Positions 27,423 through 36,010 of a stretch of 64,000 nucleotides of DNA are shown piece by piece. Numbering within the stretch: the stretch's first letter is position 1; every line of letters starts with the position of its first letter. Location of the stretch: assembly GCF_000372745.1 (NCBI RefSeq), contig NZ_KB889618.1, positions 1 to 64,000 of the forward strand, given 5' to 3'. This DNA comes from Embleya scabrispora DSM 41855 (lineage in GTDB: Bacteria; Actinomycetota; Actinomycetes; Streptomycetales; Streptomycetaceae). Under the pieces are notes generated by a model. That model was not told the DNA's origin. It saw only the letters and a program-made list of their open reading frames with translations, and did not search any database. Position numbers and translations under genes: made by a program.

Positions 27423-28190
27423 TCAGTACGGGAAAGTCGCACCCAGGTCGCGCGAGATGGCGCGCGCCGCGTCGCGGACCGAGGCCACCAGCGTGGCGCG
27501 CGGCGCGCCGTCGGCGACGATCCGCTCCACCGCGCCGCTGATGCCCACCGCACCCAGCGGCGTGCCGCGCCGGTCGCGGATCGGCGCGGCGATGCCCGCC
27601 AGACCCAGGACCGACTCCTCGATGTCGCACGCCCAGCCGCGTTCGCGCACCGTCACACTCTCCGCGTCCATCGCGGCCGGGTCGGTCAGCGTGCGGGCGG
27701 TGAAGGCGACCGGGTCGCTCTCGTTCAACTCGGCGCGCGCGGCCGGGTCCACCGCGAGCAGCACCTTGCCCCACGCGGTGGAGTGCAGCGGCAACATCGC
27801 GCCGATCTCCAGCACCTGACGGCTGTCGTCCGGCCGGAAGACGTGGTGGATGACCAGTACGCCACCCTTGTGCAGAACCCCGATGCGCACGCTCTCGCCG
27901 CTCGCGCGGGCCAGGTCGTCCGCCCAGACCAGCGCCCGGGCGCGCAACTCGTGCACGTCGAGGTAGGAACTGCTCAGCCGGAGCAACTCGGCGCCGAGCT
28001 GGTACTTGCCGCTCTTGGCGTCCTGTTCGACGAACCCCTCCTGGTGGAGCGTGCGCAGGATGCCGTGCGCGGTGCCCTTCGCCAGACCCAGGGTGGTGGC
28101 CACCTCGCTCAGGCCGAAGCGCCGCTCGCCGCCGGCGAGCAGCCGCAGGATCGCCGCTGCGCGTTCGAGCGACTGGATGGGACCGGGCAT
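27423..28190 (-). CDS. IclR-family regulator of the glycerol regulon (GylR-like)
   Basis: A 255-residue protein with an N-terminal winged helix (SLERAAAILRLLAGGERRFG, LSEVATTLGLAKGTAHGIL) and a GAF-like effector domain (RIGVLHKGGVLVIHHV, LPLHSTAWGKVLLA, GLAGIAAPIRDRRG). Position between glpD and glpFK matches GylR of Streptomyces, a glycerol-3-phosphate-responsive regulator. ATG 28190 has AGGAG 5 nt upstream. An 18-bp tandem repeat starts 16 bp upstream of the gene, suggesting autoregulation. Confidence 0.9.
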   Translation of the reverse strand: MPGPIQSLERAAAILRLLAGGERRFGLSEVATTLGLAKGTAHGILRTLHQEGFVEQDAKSGKYQLGAELLRLSSSYLDVHELRARALVWADDLARASGESVRIGVLHKGGVLVIHHVFRPDDSRQVLEIGAMLPLHSTAWGKVLLAVDPAARAELNESDPVAFTARTLTDPAAMDAESVTVRERGWACDIEESVLGLAGIAAPIRDRRGTPLGAVGISGAVERIVADGAPRATLVASVRDAARAISRDLGATFPY

Positions 28191-28205
28191 ACCAACTCCT
28201 CCATC

Positions 28206-28241
28206 GAAGATCAGGTTGGCAATGAAGATCGGGTTGGCAAT
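28206..28241. repeat. Two tandem 18-bp units, probable regulator sites
   Basis: GAAGATCAGGTTGGCAAT (28206-28223) is directly followed by GAAGATCGGGTTGGCAAT (28224-28241), differing at one base. It lies 16 bp upstream of the IclR gene and about 400 bp before glpF. Two phased half-site pairs suit a dimeric IclR regulator and could control both directions. Confidence 0.75.
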
Positions 28242-28636
28242 GTAGAACAGCGGTCGTACCCATGCCGATCGGGTCCACGGCCCGCCCGCCGGGCCCGGCG
28301 CTCGCGGGAAGGGTCGGGAAACGAGATGTTCACGGACTCTTGACGGCGGCGCAACCCGCAGAGAACACTGCCGGACAGCGGTCGTCAATGTCGAATGCCA
28401 GTCAGAATCATCCGCCGGATCGAATGGACCGGCCCAACGGTTTCGATCCGCGTGCGATCGGATCCGCCCGGCGTGCGCACTCCACGGCACCGCAGCGGCG
28501 GTCTCCCCCGCGCCGCCCCGATGCGGCGGATTCCCGCATTCCCGCACGGCGCGTCGGTCCCGGCGCGCCATGCGTCCGTCCGGCGCCGAATCCCGGCGCC
28601 GTCCCACCCGTGCAGTCAAGAAGGGGCCGTGTTGTT
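28242..28636 (+). other. glpF upstream region
   Basis: About 395 bp without a convincing gene. A TTGACG at 28340-28345 could be a -35 element for glpFK but no good -10 follows at 17 bp. The region from 28400 is codon-like in one frame but lacks a start with a ribosome site and matches nothing recognised. Confidence 0.4.
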
Positions 28637-29347
28637 GTGACGAGCGACAAGATCTTCATCGGCGAGACCCTGGGTACGGCCATCCTGCTGCTCCTGGGCG
28701 TCGGCGTGTGTGCGGCGGTCACACTGAACCGGTCCAAGGCGCAGAACGCGGGCTGGCTGGCGATCACCTTCGGCTGGGGCTTCGCGGTCCTGGCCGGGGC
28801 ATACGCGAGCGTGTCGCTGTCCGGCGCACATCTCAATCCCGCCGTCACGTTCGGCATAGCCGTCAAGACGGGAGAATGGGACAAGGTGCCCGTCTACCTC
28901 GCCGGGCAGTTCACCGGCGCGGTGATCGGCGCCGTGCTGGCCTGGGCCACCTACCTGGGTCAGTTCAAGGAGCACGGTGAACCGGTGCTCGGGGTGTTCG
29001 CCACCTCGCCGGAGATCCGCAATCCGGTGCAGAACGTGATCACCGAGACGATCGCCACCACCGTGCTGGTCATCGTGATCCTCACCCAGGGCCTGACCGA
29101 CGGGCTCGCCCTGTCCGGCACCGGCATCCTGATGACCGCGCTTTTGGTGGTGGGCATCGGCCTGTCGCTGGGCGGTCCGACCGGCTACGCCATCAACCCG
29201 GTCCGCGACCTCGGGCCGCGCCTGGCACACTCGCTGCTGCCCATCCCCAAGAAGGGCGGCTCGGACTGGGCCTACGCGTGGGTCCCCGTGGTCGGTCCCA
29301 CCCTGGGCGGGCTGGCGGCCGGCGGGCTGTACCGGCTCGCGTTCTGA
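28637..29347 (+). CDS. glpF: Glycerol uptake facilitator (MIP family)
   Basis: A 236-residue aquaglyceroporin with six membrane segments and two half-helices. The first pore motif is canonical ([10 protein letters not shown]); the second reads [11 protein letters not shown], with Val replacing the usual Ala of NPA. The Asp after Arg is the glycerol-channel signature, so glycerol passage rather than water only is expected. GTG 28637 begins [20 protein letters not shown] about 12 nt upstream is a modest ribosome site. First gene of glpF-glpK, 59 bp apart. Confidence 0.94.
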   Translation: MTSDKIFIGETLGTAILLLLGVGVCAAVTLNRSKAQNAGWLAITFGWGFAVLAGAYASVSLSGAHLNPAVTFGIAVKTGEWDKVPVYLAGQFTGAVIGAVLAWATYLGQFKEHGEPVLGVFATSPEIRNPVQNVITETIATTVLVIVILTQGLTDGLALSGTGILMTALLVVGIGLSLGGPTGYAINPVRDLGPRLAHSLLPIPKKGGSDWAYAWVPVVGPTLGGLAAGGLYRLAF

Positions 29348-29406
29348 AGTCCGCGCCCGCACCCGACGACCCCGACCTTTCCCTCGGATCCTTCGGAAGA
29401 GGAGCC

Positions 29407-30933
29407 ATGTCCGACACCTACATCGCCGCGATCGACCAGGGCACCACGTCCAGCCGCTGCATCATCTTCGGCGCGGACGGGCGCATCGTCGCCGTCGACC
29501 AGCGTGAGCACCGGCAGATCTTCCCGCGCCCGGGGTGGGTCGAGCACGACGCCGCCGAGATCTGGAGCGTGGTGCAGGCGGTGGTCGCCGGCGCGCTCGC
29601 CCAGGCGGGCATCCGTCGTGAGCAGATCCGCGCGCTGGGCATCACCAACCAGCGCGAGACCACCGTGCTGTGGGACCGCCACACCGGGGTGCCGGTGCAC
29701 AACGCGATCGTGTGGCAGGACACCCGCACCGACGCGCTGTGCCGAGAACTGGGCGGCAACGTCGGCCAGGACCGCTTCCGGGTGGAGACCGGGCTGCCGC
29801 TCGCCAGCTACTTCGCCGGACCCAAGATCCGCTGGCTGCTCGACAACGTCGAGGGGTTGCGCGAGCGGGCCGACCGGGGCGACATCCTGTTCGGCACGAT
29901 GGAGTCGTGGGTGGTGTGGAACCTCACCGGCGGCCCGGACGGCGGCGTGCACGTCACCGACGTCACCAACGCCTCGCGCACGATGCTGATGAACCTGGAG
30001 ACGCTGGACTGGGACGACCGGATCCTGCGCGCGATGGACGTGCCGCGTTCGGTGCTGGCCGAGATCCGCTCCTCCTCCGAGGTGTACGGCACCGCCCGCG
30101 GCATCCTGGAGGGCGTCCCGGTCGCCTCCGCGCTGGGTGACCAGCAGGCCGCGCTGTTCGGGCAGACGTGCTTCGAGGAAGGCGAGGCCAAGAGCACCTA
30201 CGGCACCGGCAGCTTCCTGCTGATCAACACCGGATCGCGGATCGTGCAGTCGCACCACGGCCTGCTCAGCACGGTCGGCTACCGGCTCGGCAAGGACGCG
30301 CCGGTCTACGCGCTGGAAGGCTCGATCGCGGTGACCGGGTCGCTGGTGCAGTGGATGCGCGACCAGATGGGACTGATCAGCACCGCGGCCGAGATCGAGA
30401 CCCTCGCGCTGACCGTCGAGGACAACGGCGGCGCCTACTTCGTGCCGGCCTTCTCCGGACTGTTCGCGCCCTACTGGCGCTCGGACGCACGTGGTGTGAT
30501 CGCGGGCCTGACCGCGTACGTGAACAAGGGGCACATCGCGCGGGCCGTCCTGGAGGCCACCGCGTGGCAGACCCGCGAGGTGGTGGACGCGATGGAGCGC
30601 GACTCCGGCGTCAAGCTCGCCACACTCAAGGTGGACGGCGGGATGACCGCCAACAACCTGCTCATGCAGACCATCGCCGACGTGTTGGACGCCCCGGTGG
30701 CCCGCCCGTTCGTGGCCGAGACCACCGCACTGGGCGCGGCGTACGCGGCCGGACTCGCGGTCGGCTACTGGCCCGACCTGGACTCGCTGCGGGCGAACTG
30801 GCACCGCGCCGCCGAGTGGACCGCGCGGATGGACGACGCCACCCGTGACCTGGGCTACCGCAACTGGCGCAAGGCGGTGGCGCGCACGATGGACTGGGTC
30901 GAGGAGGGCGACCCCGCACCCGAGCCCGCCTGA
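29407..30933 (+). CDS. glpK: Glycerol kinase
   Basis: A 508-residue FGGY kinase phosphorylating glycerol to sn-glycerol-3-phosphate with ATP in the cytoplasm. [54 protein letters not shown] and [14 protein letters not shown] are all canonical, and length is normal. ATG 29407 follows AGAGGAG by 3-4 nt. Product feeds GlpD encoded nearby. A hairpin terminator follows 20 bp after the stop. Confidence 0.97.
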   Translation: MSDTYIAAIDQGTTSSRCIIFGADGRIVAVDQREHRQIFPRPGWVEHDAAEIWSVVQAVVAGALAQAGIRREQIRALGITNQRETTVLWDRHTGVPVHNAIVWQDTRTDALCRELGGNVGQDRFRVETGLPLASYFAGPKIRWLLDNVEGLRERADRGDILFGTMESWVVWNLTGGPDGGVHVTDVTNASRTMLMNLETLDWDDRILRAMDVPRSVLAEIRSSSEVYGTARGILEGVPVASALGDQQAALFGQTCFEEGEAKSTYGTGSFLLINTGSRIVQSHHGLLSTVGYRLGKDAPVYALEGSIAVTGSLVQWMRDQMGLISTAAEIETLALTVEDNGGAYFVPAFSGLFAPYWRSDARGVIAGLTAYVNKGHIARAVLEATAWQTREVVDAMERDSGVKLATLKVDGGMTANNLLMQTIADVLDAPVARPFVAETTALGAAYAAGLAVGYWPDLDSLRANWHRAAEWTARMDDATRDLGYRNWRKAVARTMDWVEEGDPAPEPA

Positions 30934-30952
30934 CCCGCGTCGATGCCGGCCA

Positions 30953-30992
30953 CGCGCGTGGGCGCCGAGGGATTCCCCGGTGCCCACGCGCG
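30953..30992. terminator. Bidirectional hairpin terminator
   Basis: Arms CGCGCGTGGGCGCCG and CGGTGCCCACGCGCG (one mismatch, ~10-nt loop) between the convergent ends of glpK (30933) and the secreted hydrolase gene (31021). Confidence 0.85.
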
Positions 30993-31020
30993 GGCGTCGC
31001 CACCGAGCCGGCCCGGCCGC

Positions 31021-32304
31021 TCAGTGTGTGGGCAGGTGCCGGGCGAAGAACGCGTGGATGTACCGGCGCACCGTGGGCACCGATACGGCCGGGTCGATCG
31101 GGCCGATCAGGGCGATCCGGTCGGCGGCGGACATCAGGCCGGCGGCCTGGAGCCGGGGTGCGAAGACGGCGTGGTCGGTGAACACGTGGTGTGCGGCGGG
31201 CTCGACGCGGCGCAGGGGGACGGGCCGGCGGGAATGGGCGCGCAGCGCGGACCACGAGCGGTCCAGGTTCCGCCGGTCGGTGAAGCCGTCGGTGCCCAGC
31301 AGGAGCAGCGGCCGATCGGTGCCGTCGCGGGCGATCGCGTACAACTCGCCGTCCCGGCCGGGCCCGGGCGACGGGTGGTCCAGATAGCCTTCGAGGTTGA
31401 TCGCGGCGGCGATCCGGCGATCCTCGTACATCGTCTCGGCCGCGGTCGTGCCGCCCGCGGAGTGACCGTAGACGCCCACCCGCCGCAGATCCAGCGCCCG
31501 GTGCAGGCCGTCGGGCAGCGGCGCGCCGGTCGGATCCGGGTTCCCACCGCCGGCCAGGACCGTCAACCGGTCGAGCACGAACCGGGTGTCCGCGATCCGG
31601 GTGTCGATCATGGTGCGGAACATCCCGGGATCGGTGCGCGGGTCGAAGCGCAAGACGGTCCAGCGGACCCGGTCGTCGCGACCCTGCGTGTCGACCGGGA
31701 ACTCGACCACGGCGCCGTCGCCCGAGTGGTCGATGCTCACCACCACGTAGCCGCGGCTCGCCAATTCCTCGGCGACGCCGGTACCCATGCCGCGCGGGTC
31801 GCCGCCGCCGGGGCTGTACAGCAGCACCGGGCGCCGCTCGGTCCGCGCGGGCGCGTTCGTGTACGCATGGGTGGCCGTGGCCGCCCAGTCCACCCCCGCC
31901 GCGGGCAGTTGCGGGTGGGTCAGCGGAGCGGCCGTCACGAACGCCTGCCCGGCTCCGGCGCTCAGTTGCGGTGCGACCGGGCAGCCGCGCACGGTGCGGG
32001 CCGGGTAGAACACCGTGACCATCACCTCCCGCACCGGGATCGGCTCCCACGGGTCCGGTCGGGAGCGGTCGACCAGGTACAACGTGGTGGTTCCGACCGC
32101 ATACGGGCCGGTCGGCGGCGTGAGCCGCAGCATGCCGTCGGTCGCCGGCCCGGGCTCGTCGGATCGGGCGGGCACGGGGCGGGCGGACGCGGGGCGGGCG
32201 CGGGCGATGCCGCCCGCGAGGAGCAGTGCCGCCGCCGGCACGGCCGAGGCGATGACCCGCCGCCGGTCGATCCCGGCGGGCCCGTCGGCTTCTTCGCGAA
32301 CCAT
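31021..32304 (-). CDS. Exported alpha/beta-hydrolase (PAF-acetylhydrolase/esterase-like)
   Basis: A 427-residue secreted hydrolase with a Tat-type signal (DRRRVIASAVPAAALLLAGG). The domain has an oxyanion-forming LLYSPGGG, nucleophile Ser in YGHSAGGTT and a late His in AAHHVFTDH. Overall pattern resembles PAF-acetylhydrolase/polyester-hydrolase-like proteins. It would act extracellularly on esters or short lipids; substrate unknown. ATG 32304 has GAGGAG 6 nt upstream. A divergent ArsR-like gene starts 184 bp away. Confidence 0.85.
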   Translation of the reverse strand: MVREEADGPAGIDRRRVIASAVPAAALLLAGGIARARPASARPVPARSDEPGPATDGMLRLTPPTGPYAVGTTTLYLVDRSRPDPWEPIPVREVMVTVFYPARTVRGCPVAPQLSAGAGQAFVTAAPLTHPQLPAAGVDWAATATHAYTNAPARTERRPVLLYSPGGGDPRGMGTGVAEELASRGYVVVSIDHSGDGAVVEFPVDTQGRDDRVRWTVLRFDPRTDPGMFRTMIDTRIADTRFVLDRLTVLAGGGNPDPTGAPLPDGLHRALDLRRVGVYGHSAGGTTAAETMYEDRRIAAAINLEGYLDHPSPGPGRDGELYAIARDGTDRPLLLLGTDGFTDRRNLDRSWSALRAHSRRPVPLRRVEPAAHHVFTDHAVFAPRLQAAGLMSAADRIALIGPIDPAVSVPTVRRYIHAFFARHLPTH

Positions 32305-32488
32305 GGATACTCCTCGTGTCGTGGCGGGCGAACCGGCCGCGAGACCTCTGTGACCCGCGCCCTTGTGGCGTTCGATGCCTCCTGGGTGAATGCCGGGGGC
32401 ATGTCCCGAAGGCTGGCATCCGACGGGGACGACACGCGAAGGTTGAGGCTCGGGCCGAAAGGATGGCGCCGGGCCGGCAGGGAGAGTA

Positions 32489-33448
32489 GTGATCCGGATC
32501 CACTTCACCGCCGCCGACTTCGCCCGGATCCGGTTCGCCCCCCGACCGGCCCCGCTCCAGGAACTCAACGCGGCGCTGATGCGGATGGTCCGCCCGGACG
32601 ACGCGCTGCTCTTCGGCCGCTGGCGGCAAGGGCTGCTCCGGACCCTGCCGGCGGCCGTCGAACCGCTCGGGGACCTCGTCCCCGGCGGGCGGCCGCCCAT
32701 GTTCATCGACGTCTTCGACGATTCGCTGACCGAGGGCCTGGACACGGTCCGCGCCACCCGCCCGGAGATGGTGCGCACCGAGATCGAACGGGTGTACGCC
32801 GGGCATCCCGCGCCGCGCTGGATCCGCGACCTGCACCGCGGCGACGCGGACGCCTGGCAGGTGGTACGCCGCGCCCAGCACGCGGCCTTCGAAACGGTCC
32901 TGGGTCCGGTGTGGTCCCTGGTGCAGGACCTGCATCACACGGAATTCACCCGACATGCGCTGACCATGGCCGAACACGGGCTCGGCACGACCCTCGCCGA
33001 ACTGGTTCCGGGCAGCCGACTGCACGACGGGGTCTGGGAGTTCGCCGGTGCGATCGACGCGGACATCGAACTGCGCGGGCGCGGCCTGCTGCTCCTGCCC
33101 ACCTTCCACTGGAGTGCGCACCCGCTGGTGTCGAACCTGCCGGAACGGCCCGTGACCGTCACCTACCCGGCGGGGCCGGGCCTGCCGCTCACGCTCGCCG
33201 GGCCCGGCGGCACCGAGGACGCACTGGCCGCGGTGATCGGTCGGACCCGGCTCGACATCCTGCACCTGCTCGCCGCCGGGCACACCACCGGCGGCCTCGC
33301 CCGCCGGCTCCGGGTCGGCAACGCCACGATCTCCGCGCACACCGCCGCGCTGCGTGGCGCGGGGCTGATCACCACCACCCGGACCGGTCGGTCGGTCCGG
33401 CACGAACGCACCGCCCTGGGCGCCCTGTTGGTCGGACGGCACACGTGA
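32489..33448 (+). CDS. ArsR-like winged-helix regulator with DUF5937-type N-terminal domain
   Basis: A 319-residue protein. Residues 1-235 form a helical domain starting MIRIHFTAADFARIRFAPRP, as in many Streptomyces ArsR-like proteins of unknown ligand. The C-terminal HTH is RTRLDILHLLAAGHTTGGLA with RRLRVGNATISAHTAALR as recognition region. No metal-binding cysteine cluster, so metal sensing is unlikely. GTG 32489 follows GGGAGAG. It may regulate the divergent hydrolase. Confidence 0.88.
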   Translation: MIRIHFTAADFARIRFAPRPAPLQELNAALMRMVRPDDALLFGRWRQGLLRTLPAAVEPLGDLVPGGRPPMFIDVFDDSLTEGLDTVRATRPEMVRTEIERVYAGHPAPRWIRDLHRGDADAWQVVRRAQHAAFETVLGPVWSLVQDLHHTEFTRHALTMAEHGLGTTLAELVPGSRLHDGVWEFAGAIDADIELRGRGLLLLPTFHWSAHPLVSNLPERPVTVTYPAGPGLPLTLAGPGGTEDALAAVIGRTRLDILHLLAAGHTTGGLARRLRVGNATISAHTAALRGAGLITTTRTGRSVRHERTALGALLVGRHT

Positions 33449-33481
33449 GCGCGCCGGTCCCGGCGTAGGGTCCCGGCGCGC
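33449..33481. terminator. Hairpin terminator between convergent genes
   Basis: Perfect 9-bp arms GCGCGCCGG (33449-33457) and CCGGCGCGC (33473-33481), starting right after the regulator's stop and 24 bp before the convergent gene end at 33505. Confidence 0.75.
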
Positions 33482-33504
33482 GACGTGCGGTGGCGGAACG
33501 GGGG

Positions 33505-34473
33505 TCAGCGCACGATCGTCGGCGAGGCCGCCTTCGCCGCGAGCAGGCGGGGCGTACCCGATCCGTCGGCGGGGGTCGCGTAGACGTCGCGGCCCCGGCC
33601 GTACATCACGGTGTGGTCGTCCAGCCAGGCCGCCTGATCGTCGATGCTCTCCCGTTCGGCCAGTGGCGTCTCGCGCATCGTCGCCAGGTCCAGCACATGC
33701 AGTCGCCACGTGGTGGGGCCGGAGCGCTTCTTGAACGCGATCCGGGTCCCGTCCGGCGACAACGACGGGCACTCCAGGTTCTCCCGCACCGTGTGCGCCT
33801 CCCAGTTCGCGTAGTCGCCCTCGACCAGGTAGGTGCGGCCGTTGGTGGACACGGTGGCGTAGAAGCGGTTGTCGTCGGCGGCGAACGTGACGCCCCAGTA
33901 GTTGACGTCGGCGGATCGGTGGCGCTTGCCGTCGATGGTCAGCGGGATGGCCTCGATGTTTTGCAGCGTGTAGTCGGTGCGGGTGTCCAGGATGCCGGTC
34001 CAGGTGGAGAATCCGGTCTTGTTGTACGACTCGCCGGTGACGAAGACGGTCCAGGACACCATCCGTCCGCTGGCCGAGACCCGGGCCCGGCTCGGGGTGC
34101 CGGCGAGTTCGATCCGGCGCCGGACGTTCATCGCCCCGTCCACGATCAGCGCGTCGGTGCCGGGCAGCGGGCCGCCGCGGGTCTGGAGGCAGACGCCGGT
34201 GGCCGCGCCGACGGCGAAGCGTTCACAGCGCAACCCGCTGTCGGTGCGGGCCGGGCCGGTGGTGCCGGCCGGATCGATCGCGGTCGCGGCCACGGTGCGG
34301 TGGCCGCCCTTGCGGGCGGTGTCCACGAATACCAACTGCCCACCGGCGGCCAGGTCCAGTGGCCGGCGCTCGACCGCCGAATCGTCCTCGCGGTCGGCCG
34401 CGAAGGTCGAGTAGCCGACCGCCACGCCGATCAGCACCAGCAGGCCGAGCAGCAGGCCGAGGGCGCGCTTCAT
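33505..34473 (-). CDS. Membrane-anchored TolB/WD40-like beta-propeller protein
   Basis: A 322-residue protein with an N-terminal signal anchor (residues 4-25, ALGLLLGLLVLIGVAVGYS) and an extracytoplasmic beta-propeller built of TolB-like blades (ECPSLSPDGTRIAFKKR, DDQAAWLDDHTVMYGR). No catalytic residues are evident. Its ATG overlaps the stop of the upstream MFS transporter gene (ATGA), so the two are co-translated and probably functionally linked. The role is unknown. Confidence 0.85.
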   Translation of the reverse strand: MKRALGLLLGLLVLIGVAVGYSTFAADREDDSAVERRPLDLAAGGQLVFVDTARKGGHRTVAATAIDPAGTTGPARTDSGLRCERFAVGAATGVCLQTRGGPLPGTDALIVDGAMNVRRRIELAGTPSRARVSASGRMVSWTVFVTGESYNKTGFSTWTGILDTRTDYTLQNIEAIPLTIDGKRHRSADVNYWGVTFAADDNRFYATVSTNGRTYLVEGDYANWEAHTVRENLECPSLSPDGTRIAFKKRSGPTTWRLHVLDLATMRETPLAERESIDDQAAWLDDHTVMYGRGRDVYATPADGSGTPRLLAAKAASPTIVR

Positions 34474-35762
34474 CCGGTCACCTCCGGCAGTGGGGACCGC
34501 GACGGCAGCAACCGCCGGGCCACGACGAGAGCGCCGGTCAACCCGGCGCCCATGACGAGCAGCGCGGGGCCCGAGCCCCAGAGCGTCCAGGCCGCGCCGA
34601 AGAGCACCGAGGAGAACAGCCGGGCGCCGGCCTGGCCGGTCTGGAGCAGGGCCAGGCCACTGGTGCGCAGGTGTACCGGGAGCAGCGGCCCGGCGGCGGC
34701 CATCAGCACACCGTCCGTGGCGGCGTAGAACAGGCCCTGGAGCACGAGCACGCCGAGCAGCACGGTCCACATCAGCAGCGGGCCCGGCGCCCGGCCGCCG
34801 TTGGGTGCGGCGGCCACCGCGTAGGCCGCGAGCAGTGCGAGGTGGCCGCCCAGGAACACCCGGAACCGACCGACTCGATCGGCGAGTCGACCGAGCGGCA
34901 CCGCGAGCAGCAGATACGCGCCGGCGGTGCCCAGCGGCAGCAGCGGGAAGTAGCGGAGCGGGATGTCGAAGCCGTGTTGCAGCACCAGATACACGAACGT
35001 GTCGCCCACGGTGAGCAGTCCGAGCATCGTCGCGGCCACGCAGGTGCGCCGGAACGGGCGCAGCCGCAGCAGCGCGAACGCGGCCCGCAGCGACGATTCG
35101 CGCCGCGGTCCGGCCGGTTCGTGGTGGTCGCGCACGTACAGCGCCATCAGCAGTACCGCGAAGACGGCCACGCAGAAGCTCACCACGAACACGGCGTCGT
35201 ACGCGTCGTGGGTGGCCCACAACACGGCGAACGCGGCGAGCGGTCCGAGGAAGGCGCCGATCGTGTCCATCGCCCGGTGCACGCCGAAGGCCCGACCCAG
35301 GTCGGGCGCGGGGGTGCTGAGCGTGATCAGCGCGTCGCGTGGCGCGGTGCGCAATCCCTTGCCGGTGCGGTCCGCCGCGAGCACCAGGCCCAGCCCGGTG
35401 ACCGAGGAACCCGCCAGCGGGAGGCCGAGTTTGCACACGGCGGACAACCCGTAACCGGTGCCCGCGACCAGCTTGCGCCGGCGGGTGCGGTCGGCCACCT
35501 GGCCGCCGAGCAGACGCACGAAGGCGGTGACGCCGAAGTAGGTGCCGTCCAGGAGCCCGTACTGCAACGGGCTCAGCCCCAGGGTGAGCACGAAGTAGGT
35601 GGGCAGCACAGCGGTGACCATCTCCGAGGAGATGTCGGTGACCAGGCTGACGGCGCCGAGCGCGAGCACGTTGGCCGGGACGTTGCGCGCGAATCTGCGC
35701 GGTGCCTTGGCCGAGGCGATCCCACCGGCCTGATCCGCGCGCCGGGTGGCGGCGATGTACAC
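34470..35762 (-). CDS. MFS transporter
   Basis: A 430-residue major facilitator with about 12 membrane segments. VRLLGGQVADRTRRRKLV is the loop 2-3 signature and LGRLADRVGRFRVFLGG the matching loop 8-9. ISSEMVTAVLPTYF early in TM1 resembles a subfamily of putative drug exporters. GTG 35762 has GGGAGGACC about 6 nt upstream, which fixes the start although the frame stays open far upstream. Co-translated with the beta-propeller protein. Substrate unknown. Confidence 0.9.
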   Translation of the reverse strand: MYIAATRRADQAGGIASAKAPRRFARNVPANVLALGAVSLVTDISSEMVTAVLPTYFVLTLGLSPLQYGLLDGTYFGVTAFVRLLGGQVADRTRRRKLVAGTGYGLSAVCKLGLPLAGSSVTGLGLVLAADRTGKGLRTAPRDALITLSTPAPDLGRAFGVHRAMDTIGAFLGPLAAFAVLWATHDAYDAVFVVSFCVAVFAVLLMALYVRDHHEPAGPRRESSLRAAFALLRLRPFRRTCVAATMLGLLTVGDTFVYLVLQHGFDIPLRYFPLLPLGTAGAYLLLAVPLGRLADRVGRFRVFLGGHLALLAAYAVAAAPNGGRAPGPLLMWTVLLGVLVLQGLFYAATDGVLMAAAGPLLPVHLRTSGLALLQTGQAGARLFSSVLFGAAWTLWGSGPALLVMGAGLTGALVVARRLLPSRSPLPEVTG

Positions 35763-36010
35763 GAGCGGTCCTCCCTCGATCCGTCCGGGGACGGTGGACT
35801 CGGGTCGGGTCGGAGCGGTGCGAGTCGGAGCGGGGTGAGTCTGTATGGCATGAGTCGGTGGGGGATGGGTCGGAATCGCAAAAGGGGCGGGTCGGAAGCG
35901 GACGGGACGGAACGAGGTGGGTGGCAACAGCGGGACGCGCGGCGGTGGTTCGGGCCCGGTGCGGGCCGGCCGGGGAAGTGGTCGCCGGCCGGCCCGCACG
36001 ATCGATGGGC

